From positions 6,507,432-6,571,431 of the forward strand of contig CP099846.1 in assembly GCA_030062745.1 (NCBI GenBank): a stretch of 64,000 bases of DNA, read 5' to 3'. The DNA is from Capitulum mitella. Lineage: Eukaryota; Arthropoda; Thecostraca; Pollicipedomorpha; Pollicipedidae. Shown here piece by piece: positions 21,201 to 30,984 of this stretch. A program made the translations under genes and the position numbers. The notes under the pieces were generated by a model. That model worked only from the letters and a program-made list of their open reading frames with translations. It did no database searches and was not told the origin of the DNA. The first letter of the stretch is position 1. Each line of letters opens with the position of its first letter.

Positions 21201-24200
21201 GTGGGTATCGGTCAGTGCTCTGCACTCAACGTCACCCGTGCACTGGTCTTTGTAAACTAAAAGGACGCACATTTATTCAGGCGTAATCGAAATTGGGATT
21301 GACTTTGTTGGCTCTGATCGCCCCATTTTTCCTATCAAGCTCGGTAACAGTGGCAAACTCGGCATCCACGCCATTCGGTGCTTATGTCGCAGATGCTGAA
21401 CTGCTGCATTGAAAAGCGGGCGCAGGGGATGAAAAACGCACAGGATGCTCGAGATGGCGGCGACGCCAGGGGTAAGTTATTTGACTCACGGATGCCCAGT
21501 TCCGTGTCATAGACTCCAGCGTGGTCTCTGGAATGTTGCGTTTTTTATCCGAATTTGGCTGTTGCCTGCCTCTGTCCTAGCGTTAAAACCCTTTCTTGTA
21601 GGGGGGAAATGTTGGCGGTTGGGTACTTCAGTTGGATCGTGAGCTACTCCTCTTAAGATACCAGAATGAGGAAATGCATTTGTGCGTATAGGCATTGATT
21701 CCTGATTATGTATCGCCCTGTGCATTTATTTGCTTGTTTCCTGTGATTTGGGGATTGCATTTTTGATGTCTTTGATGCCATTTCCGCAGAGGATAACAAT
21801 CAAATCCGGTTGAATGTCGTTTGATGGGTGAAAGCCGAGCACTCCAGGCTTTGCGTCGCCATCGCGCCATCACGACCCGGCGGTGTTCGGTTGGTCCTGT
21901 CCGTGACAAGCTCCACCCCAGCTCCCCAGTGTATGGCTGCGGGCGCAGCGTCAGACATTCTCGGCCCTCACTTTGTTCGCCCGACCCTGTCTCCCGGCCA
22001 GCAGGGACGGACCCCAGTCCTCAGGTGGAGGTGGACAAGGACCTGACCCTGTCTCCCGACCAGCAGGGACGGACTCCAGTCCTCAGGTGGAGGTGGACGA
22101 GGACCTGACCCTGTCTCCCGGCCAGCAGGGACGGAACCGAGTCCTCAGAGGGAGATGGACGAGGACCTGACTCTGTCTCCCGACCAGCAGGGACGGACTC
22201 CAGTCCTCAGGTGGAGGTGGACGAGGACCTGACCCTGTCTCCCGGCCAGCAGGGACGGACTCCAGTCCTCAGGTGGAGGTGGACGAGGACCTGACCCTGT
22301 CTCCCGGCCAGCAGGGACGGACCCCAGTCCTCAGATGGAGATGGACGAAGACCTGACTCTGTCTTCCGGCCAGCAGGGACGGACCCCTGTCTTCAGATGG
22401 AGGTGGACGAGGACCTGACCCTGTCTCCCGGCCAGCAGGGACGGACACCAGTTCTCAGATGGAGGTGGACGAGGACGAGGACGAGTTTTTCGACGCGCCG
22501 GAAGAGGGCGCGGACGAGCCGGAGGTCGGCCGGCAGCGGCTGCCTTGGAACCAGCCGGAGGGCCGGCTGAAGCTGTGCGGCTCCCTGAAGCTGCTGGAGA
22601 CCGGCGAGGACATGTACATACCGGTCACGCAGGTGGGAAGGAGGCGGAACTGTCTGACACGCGGGAGACGTTATGTGGTATTGTGAGGGGATCTGAAGAA
22701 CAGGTGTGGCGCAGGTGTTAATCAAATGATATCGGTGTTGGTAGCTGGAGGCATGCGAGATGCACGGTTTTGTTCCTTTGTTGCTTTAGAAGAGGCGAGC
22801 AAGTTGAAACTGCAAGACTGGGGGCAAACCGCCATCTTGCGCGCCGCGTCGTAACCAGGCGGTTTTCACCGGGCTCACGCTGATTTAACTGCTGCCTGAG
22901 GTCACCGCGTGTGTCCGGGATTGTTTTCTGAAGTCGCCGCCTTTATTCTGGGCCGCTGTCTGAAGTCACCACCGGTGTCCAGGCCGTTGTCTCTGAGACA
23001 GCTGCCCGTGTCGGGGACCATCTGAGGCGGCTCTGACCTCGGCAGGAGGTGGCCTCCGATGACCGAAGACCGGCTGCAGGAGCAGTCGCAGGTGCTGGTC
23101 AGCCTGGGCACGGACAGCGAGGGCTGCCAGCTGCGGGCCCGCATGATGGCCGCTTCTCTCACCTCCGACATGGAAGCGTTCAAGGTGGGACTGGCCGCGG
23201 CAGCGGCGGCCGCCGGCCGGCCCGTCGGGGCCCTGAGGGTCGGTTGCGGGACCTGATCCGTCTTCGAAGTCGGCTGTTGCATGGCGTTTGGAAACGGGGA
23301 CATTTGAACGCAGGCGGCTCATCGGAGTCGTGTGTTGTCAGGAACAGTCTACATTTCCGGAGAGTTTCCCTGACTGTGCCGTCGGAAATGCCCCAGTTTT
23401 CACTGACATCTGTTGATAACCTGAGATGCCCCGTGGCTTATAAGCGATGTGGTATGAACCATGGCATCTACCGTACCAACGTTGGTAATCTAACAAGGTC
23501 ATTGTTTCCACTGGTGGGTGACTGACGCCGGAGGTTGTGCCGGTGCTGACACTGTCGGCCCCCTCGGCGCCGCAGGCCGCCAACCCGGGCAGCACGCTGG
23601 GCGACTTCGTCCGCTGGTACTCGCCCCGGGACTGGGTGCAGGAGACGGCCGACGACCGCGGCACAGGAGGTAAGACTGCGCCTGCCAGCTGCGACGAATC
23701 TAAGGATGTTCCTGAGTCTCTCAGAGGAAAATGTGAAAAAAGGGTCAACGCGAACCAGTTTTGCATTCATGGTGGTCTTAGACCCCCGCATATACACACA
23801 CACACACATCTCTAACCTGTGTTCTGCTGATCGGTGCTGCATGGGGCTTTGCTCACCTAATCACTACAGTTTTAATTGGTAAAGCCGCAAGTTTCAAGAC
23901 GATGTTTAAAATACGATGTAAGTTATTGAGTTTACCGTTTACACCGTCCGACGTCGACGTGCGACACATGGCCGGGCGTTGGCGCCGGCCTCTCATTCCT
24001 GGTCGTTATGCCGTACCACGCATATGAAGAACAACACTACTTCACTGCGTGCCGGATGTTATAACTCACACGTACGATGGTTCCGTTGCTACTTCAATAC
24101 AGAATCGTTCTGCTCCACGTTTCTGGCTGCATGCAGTGCCAGTCTCGGTCGCACATAACGACACTGCGCGCCGGCCGCCCCCTCCTGCTGCCTGCTGTCG

Positions 24201-27200
24201 ACCGTCCCTTCCTGCTGCCTGCCGCCAGTTGTCCCCTCCTGCTGCCCGCCGCCGACCGTCCCTTCCTGCTGCCTGCCGCCAGTTGTCCCCTCCTGCTGCT
24301 TGCCGCCGGCTGTCCCCTTTGTTGCTGTTTGACATCTGCCGGCAGTCCCGTCTTGTTGCGGTTTGACGTCTGCCGGCTCCCCTGTTGCTGTTTGACGTCT
24401 GCCGCTCCCCTCCTGCTGTTTGACGTCTGCCGGCTCCCCTCCTGCTGTTTGACGTCTGCCGACTCCCCTCCTGCTGTTTGACGTCTGCCGGCTCCCCTCC
24501 TGCTGTTTGACGTCTGCCTCTCCCCTCCTGCTGTTTGATGTCTGCCGCTCCCCTCCTGCTGTTTGGCGTCTGCCTCTCCCCTCCTGCTGTTTGACGTCTG
24601 CCGCTCCCCCCCTGCTGTTTGAAGTATGCCTCTCCCCAGGCGAGCTGAGCCCTCGGATGCAGATCGCCGACAACCTGTGGGTAGAGACGTGGAACGCCTG
24701 TAAGCCCGTTCCTGCCCGCCGCCAGCGGCGACTGTTCGACGAGACGCGCGAGGCCGAGCAGGTCTTCCACCAGCTGGCGGCGCTCCGACCGGCCGACCTC
24801 TTCCAGCTGGTAAGTAACGTAAGAGGATGACTCGGATAACAGTCGGCTCGTGAGTTACGTCACGTCACGTTACGTTACTAGTTTGTGAGTGAACTCAGAG
24901 GGTGACACCGTTCAGTTAGTGGGTTGCGTCAGGGTGACCTCGTCAAACTTTCGAGTGACGTCAGAGAATGACCTCGTCCAGCTGGTGAATGATGTCAGAG
25001 AGTGGTCTCTTGTAGGTGGTGTCTGTAAAGGCTGGTCGTCATCTGTCCAGACTTGTCGCGATTTGGATCAGAGGAGATACAGAATCATATTTGATTCAGC
25101 GAAGTGTGGCATTTGGGTTTCTTTTGAGCACTTTAGTAGTATAAATCTGGAATGGACGTGGTGCGCATCCTCGCATGCCCGTCATAAGTTGCTTGTTCCT
25201 GATTTATCGTGTCTGTTAATGCCTGGTGCCATCACTTGTGTTACAGCTGGCGCCAGTCATCTACCATGCTGCCGTCTATCGGGTAGTGGAGGAACTTGAG
25301 CCTGGCGACTTGCCCGTCCTGGGGCCGCAGGTGGAGGAGGCTGCACGGCGACTTCATTCGGCCTCGAAGACCGATTGGGACCCCAGAAATTACGAGGTGA
25401 GTGTTAGGTGTTGCCGCAGTCGCCGAATTACCTGATCTTTGAGCGTCTATGAACTTTCAGATGTTTTCATGCGTATTCCCATTGATAGGCCTGCTTACTC
25501 CTTTAGCTTCACTTTTGAACCATGCCGTCTCGAATTTAGAATAATTTTTTCATTTAGATTTCGCCCTTTGGCGGGGTCGTAGTATGCATAACAACCATCC
25601 TTAGTTTGCGCTGTGATCTCCCAATGCTGCCGTTGTCAAAATACGTGGGCAAAATGATTAAAAGTCATGTGCTCAGAGCTGGAGATGACCAATTTGGAAC
25701 GCGGACAGTTATAAATATTTATGCCCCACTTTGTTTAGTTGTATCACGTCAGTGCCTGAGCGGTGTTGGCGTCGATGACGTGGTGTGGCGCCCTGGCGTG
25801 CCGTAGACTCTTGGCAAGCTGCTGGCCACGTGCGAACACCACATTCTGCGGCGCCGCTCTCTGGCGCTGAAGCTGGACGGCGTGCCCGAGAAGGAGAGCT
25901 TTGTGCAGCAGCTGGTAGGTGGCGCTGAGGTGGCGGTGCCGGGCGGCGCGGGCGGGGATGCTGCTCTTCAGTTGGAGAAGCTGCTCACCCACAAACAGGT
26001 GAGCCGGTGCACTCACTGCAGAAAGAAACATGCAAAAAAGGTAAAAGAAGGCAATCTGAAAACGGAAAAAATGTCGGTTTTGGTCATTGGGCAGTTACTA
26101 GTGCAGTCTGTGGAGAATTTCTTGACATCATTTTATGTACATTGCTGACAAGGGCCAGCTTCGGTGCGATCTAACGCTGTTCCGACAAACGTTCCTCCCG
26201 AACCGTCGATGCTGAGACTCTAAGATTACCTGGCGTAGGTCGAATGCCCTGTTTATTGTACCAGTACAGTTAAGTGGAGCCAGGCCCGTAACGCCATAGT
26301 TTTGGGAACCTCAGAAGTAGTAAGGAATGGTTACCGCGCTTCAGTGAATCATGCGTATCATTTGGCTTCAGAGGATCCCTTTAAGCCAATATGTATTGCT
26401 GTATTCCGTTTTGTTTGTCGTTACCTTGACGAGGCCTCGCCCGGCCTCCACTAAGGACGACCACCGGCCGCAGCAGCCTGTGAATATTTGCCGAGTCGAA
26501 AAGCGCAGACGCTGTTGTTTCGTGTACAGCAGCACGTGACACGTTCGCCCGTGACCGTGATCGTAACGTGGCGTCCTCCAGTTGTCACCTGTGGTGGCCC
26601 TCGGACCTTGTCCGCTCCTGTCTGCCGGCTGTCTGACCTCTGTCTGTCGGCTGTTTGACCCTGTCTGTCGCCTGTGCGACCCCTGTCTGTCGGTTGTCTG
26701 ACCCCTGTCTGTCGGCTGTGTGACCTCTGTCTGTCGGCTGTTTGACCTCTGTCTGTCGGCTGTCTGACCCCTGTCTGTCGGCTGTCTGATCCCTGTCTGT
26801 CCGCTGTTTGACCCCTGTCTGTCGCCTGTGCGACCCCTGTCTGTCGACTGTCTGACCCCTATTCGTTGGTTGTCTGCCCACTGTCGTCGGCCTTACGCTT
26901 ATCTCTCTGCAGTCTGAACCCTGTCTGTGGGCTCTGTGACCCCTGTCTGCCGGCTGTCTGACGGCTGTTTGATCCCTGTCTGGTGGCTGTCTGGCCCATG
27001 TCTGTCGGCCGTCTGTCCACTGTCTGACGGCCGTGTGACTCCTGTCTGGGGGTCGTCCGCTCCATGTCTGGCCGCTGACTGTCCGCTGCCTGGTCGGCAG
27101 CCGGAGGGGCGGTTCCCGGCGCCGGCCAGGAAGGAGTACGTGCTGCGCGTCAGCTGCCCGCGGCCGGGCCCCGGCTCACGGCCGCTGCCGCACCGGCTGC

Positions 27201-27268
27201 GCTGTCTGATCGCCGACGACACGTTCCGCGTGTCGGCCTCGCTCAGCCAGGACGCCATCTTCAGCTGA
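18238..27268 (+). CDS. RAB3GAP1: Rab3 GTPase-activating protein catalytic subunit, C-terminal part (9 exons)
   Basis: Exons 18238-18292, 21393-21471, 22439-22682 (or ending 22632), 23046-23184, 23576-23669, 24640-24809, 25247-25396, 25807-25998 and 27101-27268 encode the C-terminal part of Rab3GAP1. The match to the family is diagnostic: LLHQKLQ|MLNCCIEKR, DEFFDAPEE, YIPVTQ, MTEDRLQEQSQVLVSLGTD, DFVRWYSPRDW, NLWVETW, PVPARRQRRLFDETREAEQV and the terminal EYVLRVSCPRP block. The family, with its RAB3GAP2 partner, stimulates GTP hydrolysis by Rab3 and acts as an exchange factor for Rab18, affecting exocytosis, autophagy and ER/lipid-droplet traffic. The PARRQRR segment is the conserved arginine-rich region where I would expect the catalytic arginine. 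The piece is about 430 codons against roughly 980 residues in human; the N-terminal half was not found. Confidence 0.9.
18567..18865. repeat. 79-bp tandem repeat, about 3.8 copies
   Basis: Copies aligned on 'cacggcc(g/a)cc' at 18646 and 18725 and a variant at 18804 are 79 bp apart, with a divergent copy before 18646. The copies share 'gacgtcagagctgct' and 'gtgacgtcatc'. TGACGTCA is intact at 18592, 18776 and 18855, so each of these copies carries a CRE-like octamer. Confidence 0.8.
19000..19230. repeat. 26-bp minisatellite, about 9 copies
   Basis: The core 'cagacagcagcca' recurs at 19007, 19033, 19059, 19085, 19111, 19137, 19162 and 19188, with a degenerate copy near 19214: a 26-bp period with one 25-bp step. 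Alternating 'aaacgatcct' and 'gaggacccc' linkers suggest a higher-order two-unit duplication. Confidence 0.85.
21393..21471 (+). CDS. RAB3GAP1: Rab3GAP1 exon b
   Basis: The acceptor tatgtcgcag and donor CCAGGG|GTAAGT bound 79 nt. It translates to MLNCCIEKRAQGMKNAQDAR followed by DGGDAR and one extra base. MLNCCIE(K/R) is a hallmark of the family and continues directly from LLHQKLQ of the previous exon. The first codon is ATG but lies mid-protein, so it is not taken as the start. Confidence 0.85.
21983..22478. repeat. 62-bp minisatellite containing copies of a splice acceptor
   Basis: Eight copies start at 21983, 22045, 22107, 22169, 22231, 22293, 22355 and 22417, each beginning 'gac(c/t)ctgtct' and carrying 'ggccagcaggga' (or gaccagcag), a 'cctcag' and 'gtggaggtggacgaggac'. 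The last copy provides the polypyrimidine tract, acceptor and first codons of Rab3GAP1 exon c. The 62-bp length is not a multiple of three, so reading through the array would shift frame. Confidence 0.9.
22439..22682 (+). CDS. RAB3GAP1: Rab3GAP1 exon c: acidic segment and YIPVTQ
   Basis: Acceptor gccagcag; with one base left from exon b the frame reads TDTSSQMEVDEDEDEFFDAP, then EEGADEPEVGRQRLPWNQPE, then GRLKLCGSLKLLETGEDMYI and PVTQ. A second acceptor three bases earlier (start 22436) makes a CAGCAG pair that would add one residue. The conserved family boundary would put the donor after CAG (22632), but this breaks frame with exon d. The next frame-compatible donor, TATT|GTGAGG, ends the exon at 22682 and adds 17 residues. 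Confidence 0.8.
23046..23184 (+). CDS. RAB3GAP1: Rab3GAP1 exon d: MTED block
   Basis: The acceptor ctcggcag at 23044-23045 is followed by G AGG TGG CCT CCG ATG, giving (x)RWPPMTEDRLQEQSQVLV, then SLGTDSEGCQLRARMMAASL and TSDMEAFK. In the family this segment follows PVTQ with a short linker. The donor is TTCAAG|GTGGGA, phase 0. The 5' phase does not fit the donor at 22632. Confidence 0.85.
23576..23669 (+). CDS. RAB3GAP1: Rab3GAP1 exon e: DFVRWYSPRD block
   Basis: The acceptor ggcgccgcag and donor GGAG|GTAAGA bound AANPGSTLGDFVRWYSPRDW plus VQETADDRGTG. This is one of the most conserved family motifs and continues from MEAFK of exon d without a gap. It ends with one extra base. Confidence 0.92.
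24170..24638. repeat. 27-29-bp pyrimidine-rich minisatellite abutting an acceptor
   Basis: The early part repeats 'cctgctgcctgccgccagt' with a 27-bp period. After a transition near 24310-24400, the later part repeats 'cctgctgtttgacgtctgcc' at 28-29 bp. The strand is C/T-rich. The final unit, 'gcctctccccag', is itself the splice acceptor of Rab3GAP1 exon f. Confidence 0.88.
24640..24809 (+). CDS. RAB3GAP1: Rab3GAP1 exon f: NLWVETW and PARRQRRLFDETREAE
   Basis: The acceptor tctccccag and donor CAGCTG|GTAAGT. It reads GELSPRMQIADNLWVETWNA, then CKPVPARRQRRLFDETREAE, then QVFHQLAALRPADLFQL. This arginine-rich block is nearly invariant in the family and probably includes the catalytic arginine, although I cannot index it to the human numbering with certainty. 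Confidence 0.95.
25247..25396 (+). CDS. RAB3GAP1: Rab3GAP1 exon g
   Basis: The acceptor tgtgttacag and donor TACGAG|GTGAGT bound 50 codons: LAPVIYHAAVYRVVEELEPG, then DLPVLGPQVEEAARRLHSAS and KTDWDPRNYE. It corresponds to the family segment LPCVIHAAVLKVKEEE. Both ends are phase 0. Confidence 0.9.
25807..25998 (+). CDS. RAB3GAP1: Rab3GAP1 exon h
   Basis: The acceptor gtgccgtag and donor AAACAG|GTGAGC bound 64 codons running TLGKLLATCEHHILRRRSLA through ESFVQQLVGGAEVAVPGGAG to LEKLLTHKQ. An internal GTAGGT at 25915 looks like a donor, but the sequence after it still matches the family (QPEVLVTGAGRGHA region), so I keep it as coding. Confidence 0.9.
26613..27087. repeat. 22-bp minisatellite, about 20 copies, abutting an acceptor
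   Basis: The unit is 'ctgtctgtcggctgtttgac' plus two bases, with changes such as gcctgtgcgacc. It fills the second half of the last intron, degrades after about 26870, and runs into 'gtccgctgcctggtcggcag', the acceptor of the last exon. It is strongly C/T-rich on the coding strand. Confidence 0.85.
27101..27268 (+). CDS. RAB3GAP1: Rab3GAP1 last exon
   Basis: The acceptor tggtcggcag is followed by PEGRFPAPARKEYVLRVSCP, then RPGPGSRPLPHRLRCLIADD, then TFRVSASLSQDAIFS and TGA (27266-27268). It aligns end to end with the family C-terminus (PPAGREFILRTTVPRP ... FSSDTSFF), so this is the true C-terminus. No polyadenylation signal is obvious within 1 kb downstream. Confidence 0.95.
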   Translation, partial: PEGRFPAPARKEYVLRVSCPRPGPGSRPLPHRLRCLIADDTFRVSASLSQDAIFS

Positions 27269-29300
27269 GGGGTCCGGCGGTGTCGGGGGGACGGAGGGGG
27301 ACGGGGTGGGCTTGGCTGCTGTGGCTGCCGCCGAGGTGGAGTCTGTGACGGAGGAGGGTACGCTGGTCCGGCTTGCAAAGCGCTGCGGCAAGCGCCGGTG
27401 CTCACGAACAGTATTCCTGCCGTGCTGCGTAATCCAGCCGTGTGCGTTGGCTTGCTGCGTAGTCGCGAGGCCGTGTGTCCCGCCGGGACCGTCAGCCGTG
27501 TGTCGTGCTGAGCGTTCCGGAGACCAGCGGTGAGTTTGTCGTGCTGTGTTGTCCTGAGACCGTCAGCCGTGTGTTTCGCCGTGCTCTGGCTGGGCGGCGT
27601 CGTTCGGTAGGTGAACGACTCCGGTGCGGTCGCCGGTAAGGCGTGATGGCTCGCTGAGACGCGATCTGCCGTGCGATAATGAGCGGGCGACGGCCCAGCT
27701 GCCGCCGGCTGGACTGCTCCCGGCAGGCCCGCTGCGCCCCGGCAACGTCACTCTACGGTGACGCGCTGACGTCACCACGTCCGCCGGCGGCGGCGGCTGG
27801 GAGGTGGGCGCCGGCCTGTGATAGCGCCGCCGGCCTGGACCGCTCCGACTGGAGAGGCGGGTGGTGGGCTGAGTCACCGGCCGGGCGGTCACGGACGGTA
27901 CTGACGGAAGACACCACTCACCAGCCGGCTGGCGGGGTAGTCTCTGATTGACCGGCGGGTTTGGGTCCCGACTGATGGCTGGGGTGAGTCGCTGACGTAC
28001 TGACGTCACCCGTCACGAGTCTGCGGCTGGTCTTTGATGTACGCCCGCTGATCGGTCGGTGATACGAGGCTCTGATCGGCCCGCGAACTAAATCACACCC
28101 GAGACTGAGCGACTCTCAGCCTCGGACAGGAGGACGGGCGGTGGGCGGCTGGCCGGCAGGTATCAGGAGCCGGCCGGTCGGTCGGTGAAGAGCGCTGCTC
28201 CGTGATATCGGTCGACTGGTGGGGCAGTTCCCGCATCGTGGAGGCCCCTGCTGTGTGCCTCCTCAGCTGCTGCCCTGTGCTCAACAGTCCTGGTAATCGT
28301 GCGTTGGCAAATCTTATTTTTTTATCTGTCGCCCCTGAGCGAAACAGCGTGGGCGGAACTGTTCAGCCATCAACCTGTGAATTGTGATTTTTCGGAAGGG
28401 CTGGTCTTTTCCTGTTCTTCCGTTCTTACGGCTTCTCTCGTTGCGCCTTATGTTTATGCGCTCTCTTGTAGCTTGTGTTTACTAGTTTCCGCGTGTAGAG
28501 GAGCACATATGAATAGATTTCGCCGATCTGTTCCAATGTCTGTTGATGTTTCGTCGTGGCGGGTTTCAGGTTTGTGGTAGAAGTGAAACTGGGATATAAA
28601 GAGCTTTACCATGACTTGTTCGGTGGCTGGTTTTACGTCTTGTAATGATGCTCTGTAAAAGCGTTTCAGTCCTGATTCGTCAAGCTAAATACACGTCATG
28701 GTGTTCCAAGCCTGTCAATTTCTTTTTGCACGTCGATTAGTTAAGGAGAAAGTCATTTTGCCTCGCTTGAGACTTGTAAAAGTGGCGGCTAGGAGGCGAC
28801 GACGTGACGAAGATGTCTTACAGAATTCCCGTGCCCTTAAGACAATGCTTGGCTTATTTCGGCTGAACTTATCCCTCCCTTTTTTACGTCTTGTCTTTTG
28901 CCAAGCTTTTCGCCCTATCAGCCGGTCGTCTCGTGTTGGGTCGACGTTCAAAAGGCAGCGCTGATACGAAGGAACGTGATACTTTGCGATCACGAGAAAA
29001 ACGCCTAATTGTGTGCACTCTTGCCTCTGATACGCGAGACCTGTTGACAGCTTGTCGGTTTCATCATTGTTGCAGCGGGTACGTCTTTTGGGGCCGCTGG
29101 AAGGAATTAACAAATTTTCCCGTGTGCCGGTTCTGCACGTGACCATTTTTGATTGTAGGCCATTTTCTTATGAATGTTTGTCATTTGTTGGCAGAAAAAG
29201 CGAACAGCTTGAATTTGGGGTGGTAAGTCATTTTCCATGAGACAAAATCACCACTAAAAGCGAGCAAGTGTTTGCTTTTAACAGTTCCCGGTGTGTCAAC
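27269..29300. other. 3' flank of Rab3GAP1 and CpG-rich patch, no gene seen
   Basis: 27270-28260 is CpG-rich, with 'cgtgtgtc' and 'gtcagccgtgtg' echoes and TGACGTCA at 27767 and 28002. 28290-29300 is AT-richer without a coding signal. The 3' UTR of Rab3GAP1 should begin here. Confidence 0.4.
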
Positions 29301-29377
29301 ATCATTTTAATAATAAAAAATGTTCTTCATAGAGGCCTTAGGCGTGGTTATGTAAAAACATTACCTTTTTTTTGTGG

Positions 29378-29620
29378 GGAGAAACTTGGTTTTACAAGTT
29401 CGAGATACTGACATGGACAAACGTTTCAGACATGGGCTGTTTTCAAGAGTGATGCAAAATTATCCTACAAAATTAAAAAAAAAAACTAAGCGCGTCATTC
29501 AAAACACCAGCCTCCGAACTGCAGACACCAACACGAACAGAGAAATACAAGAAGCTATCAATCATATCAATGCAAATCGACACGACGTAGGGTCCTTTGT
29601 TTATTTTGAGCCTCCACAAC
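29378..29620 (-). mobile_element. Dispersed repeat copy A
   Basis: Alignable by eye over about 240 bp with the reverse complement of 30990-31235. Shared blocks include 'aacgtttcag', 'atg(c/a)aaaatta', 'gaactgcaga', 'agaaatacaa', 'atcaatgca' and 'atcga'. A short open frame is shared too (IQNY ... TAD(T/A)N ... REIQ ... INAxR). A third partial copy lies at 52755-52850. Family identity is unknown. Confidence 0.6.
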
Positions 29621-30980
29621 AACGCTAAACGGAACAACTGTAGTTGTACATAACATTCAATACGAACAAGGACAAACCTCTACATATTTGTAACTAAACG
29701 AACAAGGACAAACTCCTACATATTCATAAGAGTGCGATTCTTCACATTCTAGGGCTTCTTATGTATTCCAACCCTTCACAGTCAAGTTCACTGTCAAGTC
29801 ACTGCATGCAGGTTAGAATAAAAGAGAACAAAAGCCAAGACGTGGTTCGTTGATTAAGAGGTGGACAGGGTTTTCGGATGTGAAATGGCTCTAGGACTTG
29901 GAGGTCAGCCTTGTCCTTCGCGTTGGCTGGAATTTCGATCGTGAAGTTCGTTTTGTTTGTTTGTCTGTTTGTGGGTCACGGCACACAGCCTCCTGGGCTC
30001 AGGAGCGCAGTCTTGTGTCAAGTCGTGCGTCTCGTCAGACGTCAGTCAGTCGTTTGCGAAGTTCGTGTTGGTATCGACATGCTGCATCTAGGAGTGGTTT
30101 GCGACACCGGAGCATCCAAAGGCCCTGCCCCCCAGAGCCGCATTTTTGTGTAAGCCATTGCACATCGTCTTCCCAGCAGGCGGTTTTCGTATGATTTCAA
30201 TTCACACTGAGCTCCGCCCCCCCCCCCCCTTGAAGGAAATCCTGGCTGCGCCCCTGGTTTGACATCATATGCGCTCCGAGAGGCCTGTCCGGTCTTCGTA
30301 GTCTAACATCTCACAAATGCCCGTTAAATCCGTAGTGAATGAAACGTTTCGTTTCATCTGCATAACTTATTCTTTTACACTGTTGTAGGAGATTTTCTGT
30401 ACCTCGTTTTCCGAGTACATTTACTCTTAAGAACGTTTACAAAGTTTGGCGTACTCTGTTGCCTGCTGTACAAGGTGGACTTTCGACTTTTGACTTTCGA
30501 CAGCGCCGAACATCAATAAGAGACTTTATGGTCGGGTCACTGGTCCACGCTACCCTAGCATTCTCTAGACAAGATGACCTGGTGACTGAATTTGCCTGCC
30601 TGGAAAGGTTGTCGTCTATGAAGGGCAGTCGTCTATAAATATGCTGGGCTTTTCGCTTTATCTTTCGGTGTGGTTTCTTGATGAGATGATCGGCATTGCA
30701 AATATGCTGGAGTCAGGCAGTTTGTGCCGCCCACCTCGCCCGATTCAAATATGTCCGTTTTCCACAAACTCGCCATTTTGGAAAGGTCCCTTCCACACGA
30801 TTCCAGATTCAAACGAGACTCGTACCACATGCCCTATTTGTGCGACAAGTGCAGCTTTCTCTGTAGACATTTGTTGGGCCGAATCGTAATCGAAAAGAAG
30901 GAAGGCTACCATGGGCTGTCATGTCCTTGTTGGTATGTGTTATACACAATTGCAGTTAATCCGCTTGTTTATGAAGGATC
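29621..30980. other. Spacer between inverted repeat copies
   Basis: Contains 'cctacatattt/cctacatattc' short duplications near 29675-29725, a 13-base C run (30217-30229) followed by 'aaatcctggctgcgcccctgg', which resembles the end of the element at 54150-54413, and AT-rich sequence with no coding signal. Confidence 0.35.
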
Positions 30981-30984
30981 ATAA

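Larger units (their letters stand above)
18293..21392 (+). other. Rab3GAP1 intron, 3.1 kb
   Basis: The longest intron recognised in this gene. It contains the 79-bp and 26-bp tandem repeats, a moderately CG-rich patch (20320-20520) and AT-rich sequence towards the acceptor at 21391-21392. A 48-codon hydrophobic reading frame at 20744-20890 is listed among the findings. Confidence 0.7.

Noticed and set aside
24066-24770. Minus-strand repetitive protein (RRQTAGGE repeats, 234 codons)
   Set aside because: It is the translation of the 28-bp intronic minisatellite.
25915-25920. Donor-like GTAGGT inside Rab3GAP1 exon h
   Set aside because: Sequence after it still matches the family, and the later donor AAACAG|GTGAGC fits better.
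26585-26881. Minus-strand repetitive protein (RQTADRQ repeats)
   Set aside because: It is the translation of the 22-bp intronic minisatellite.
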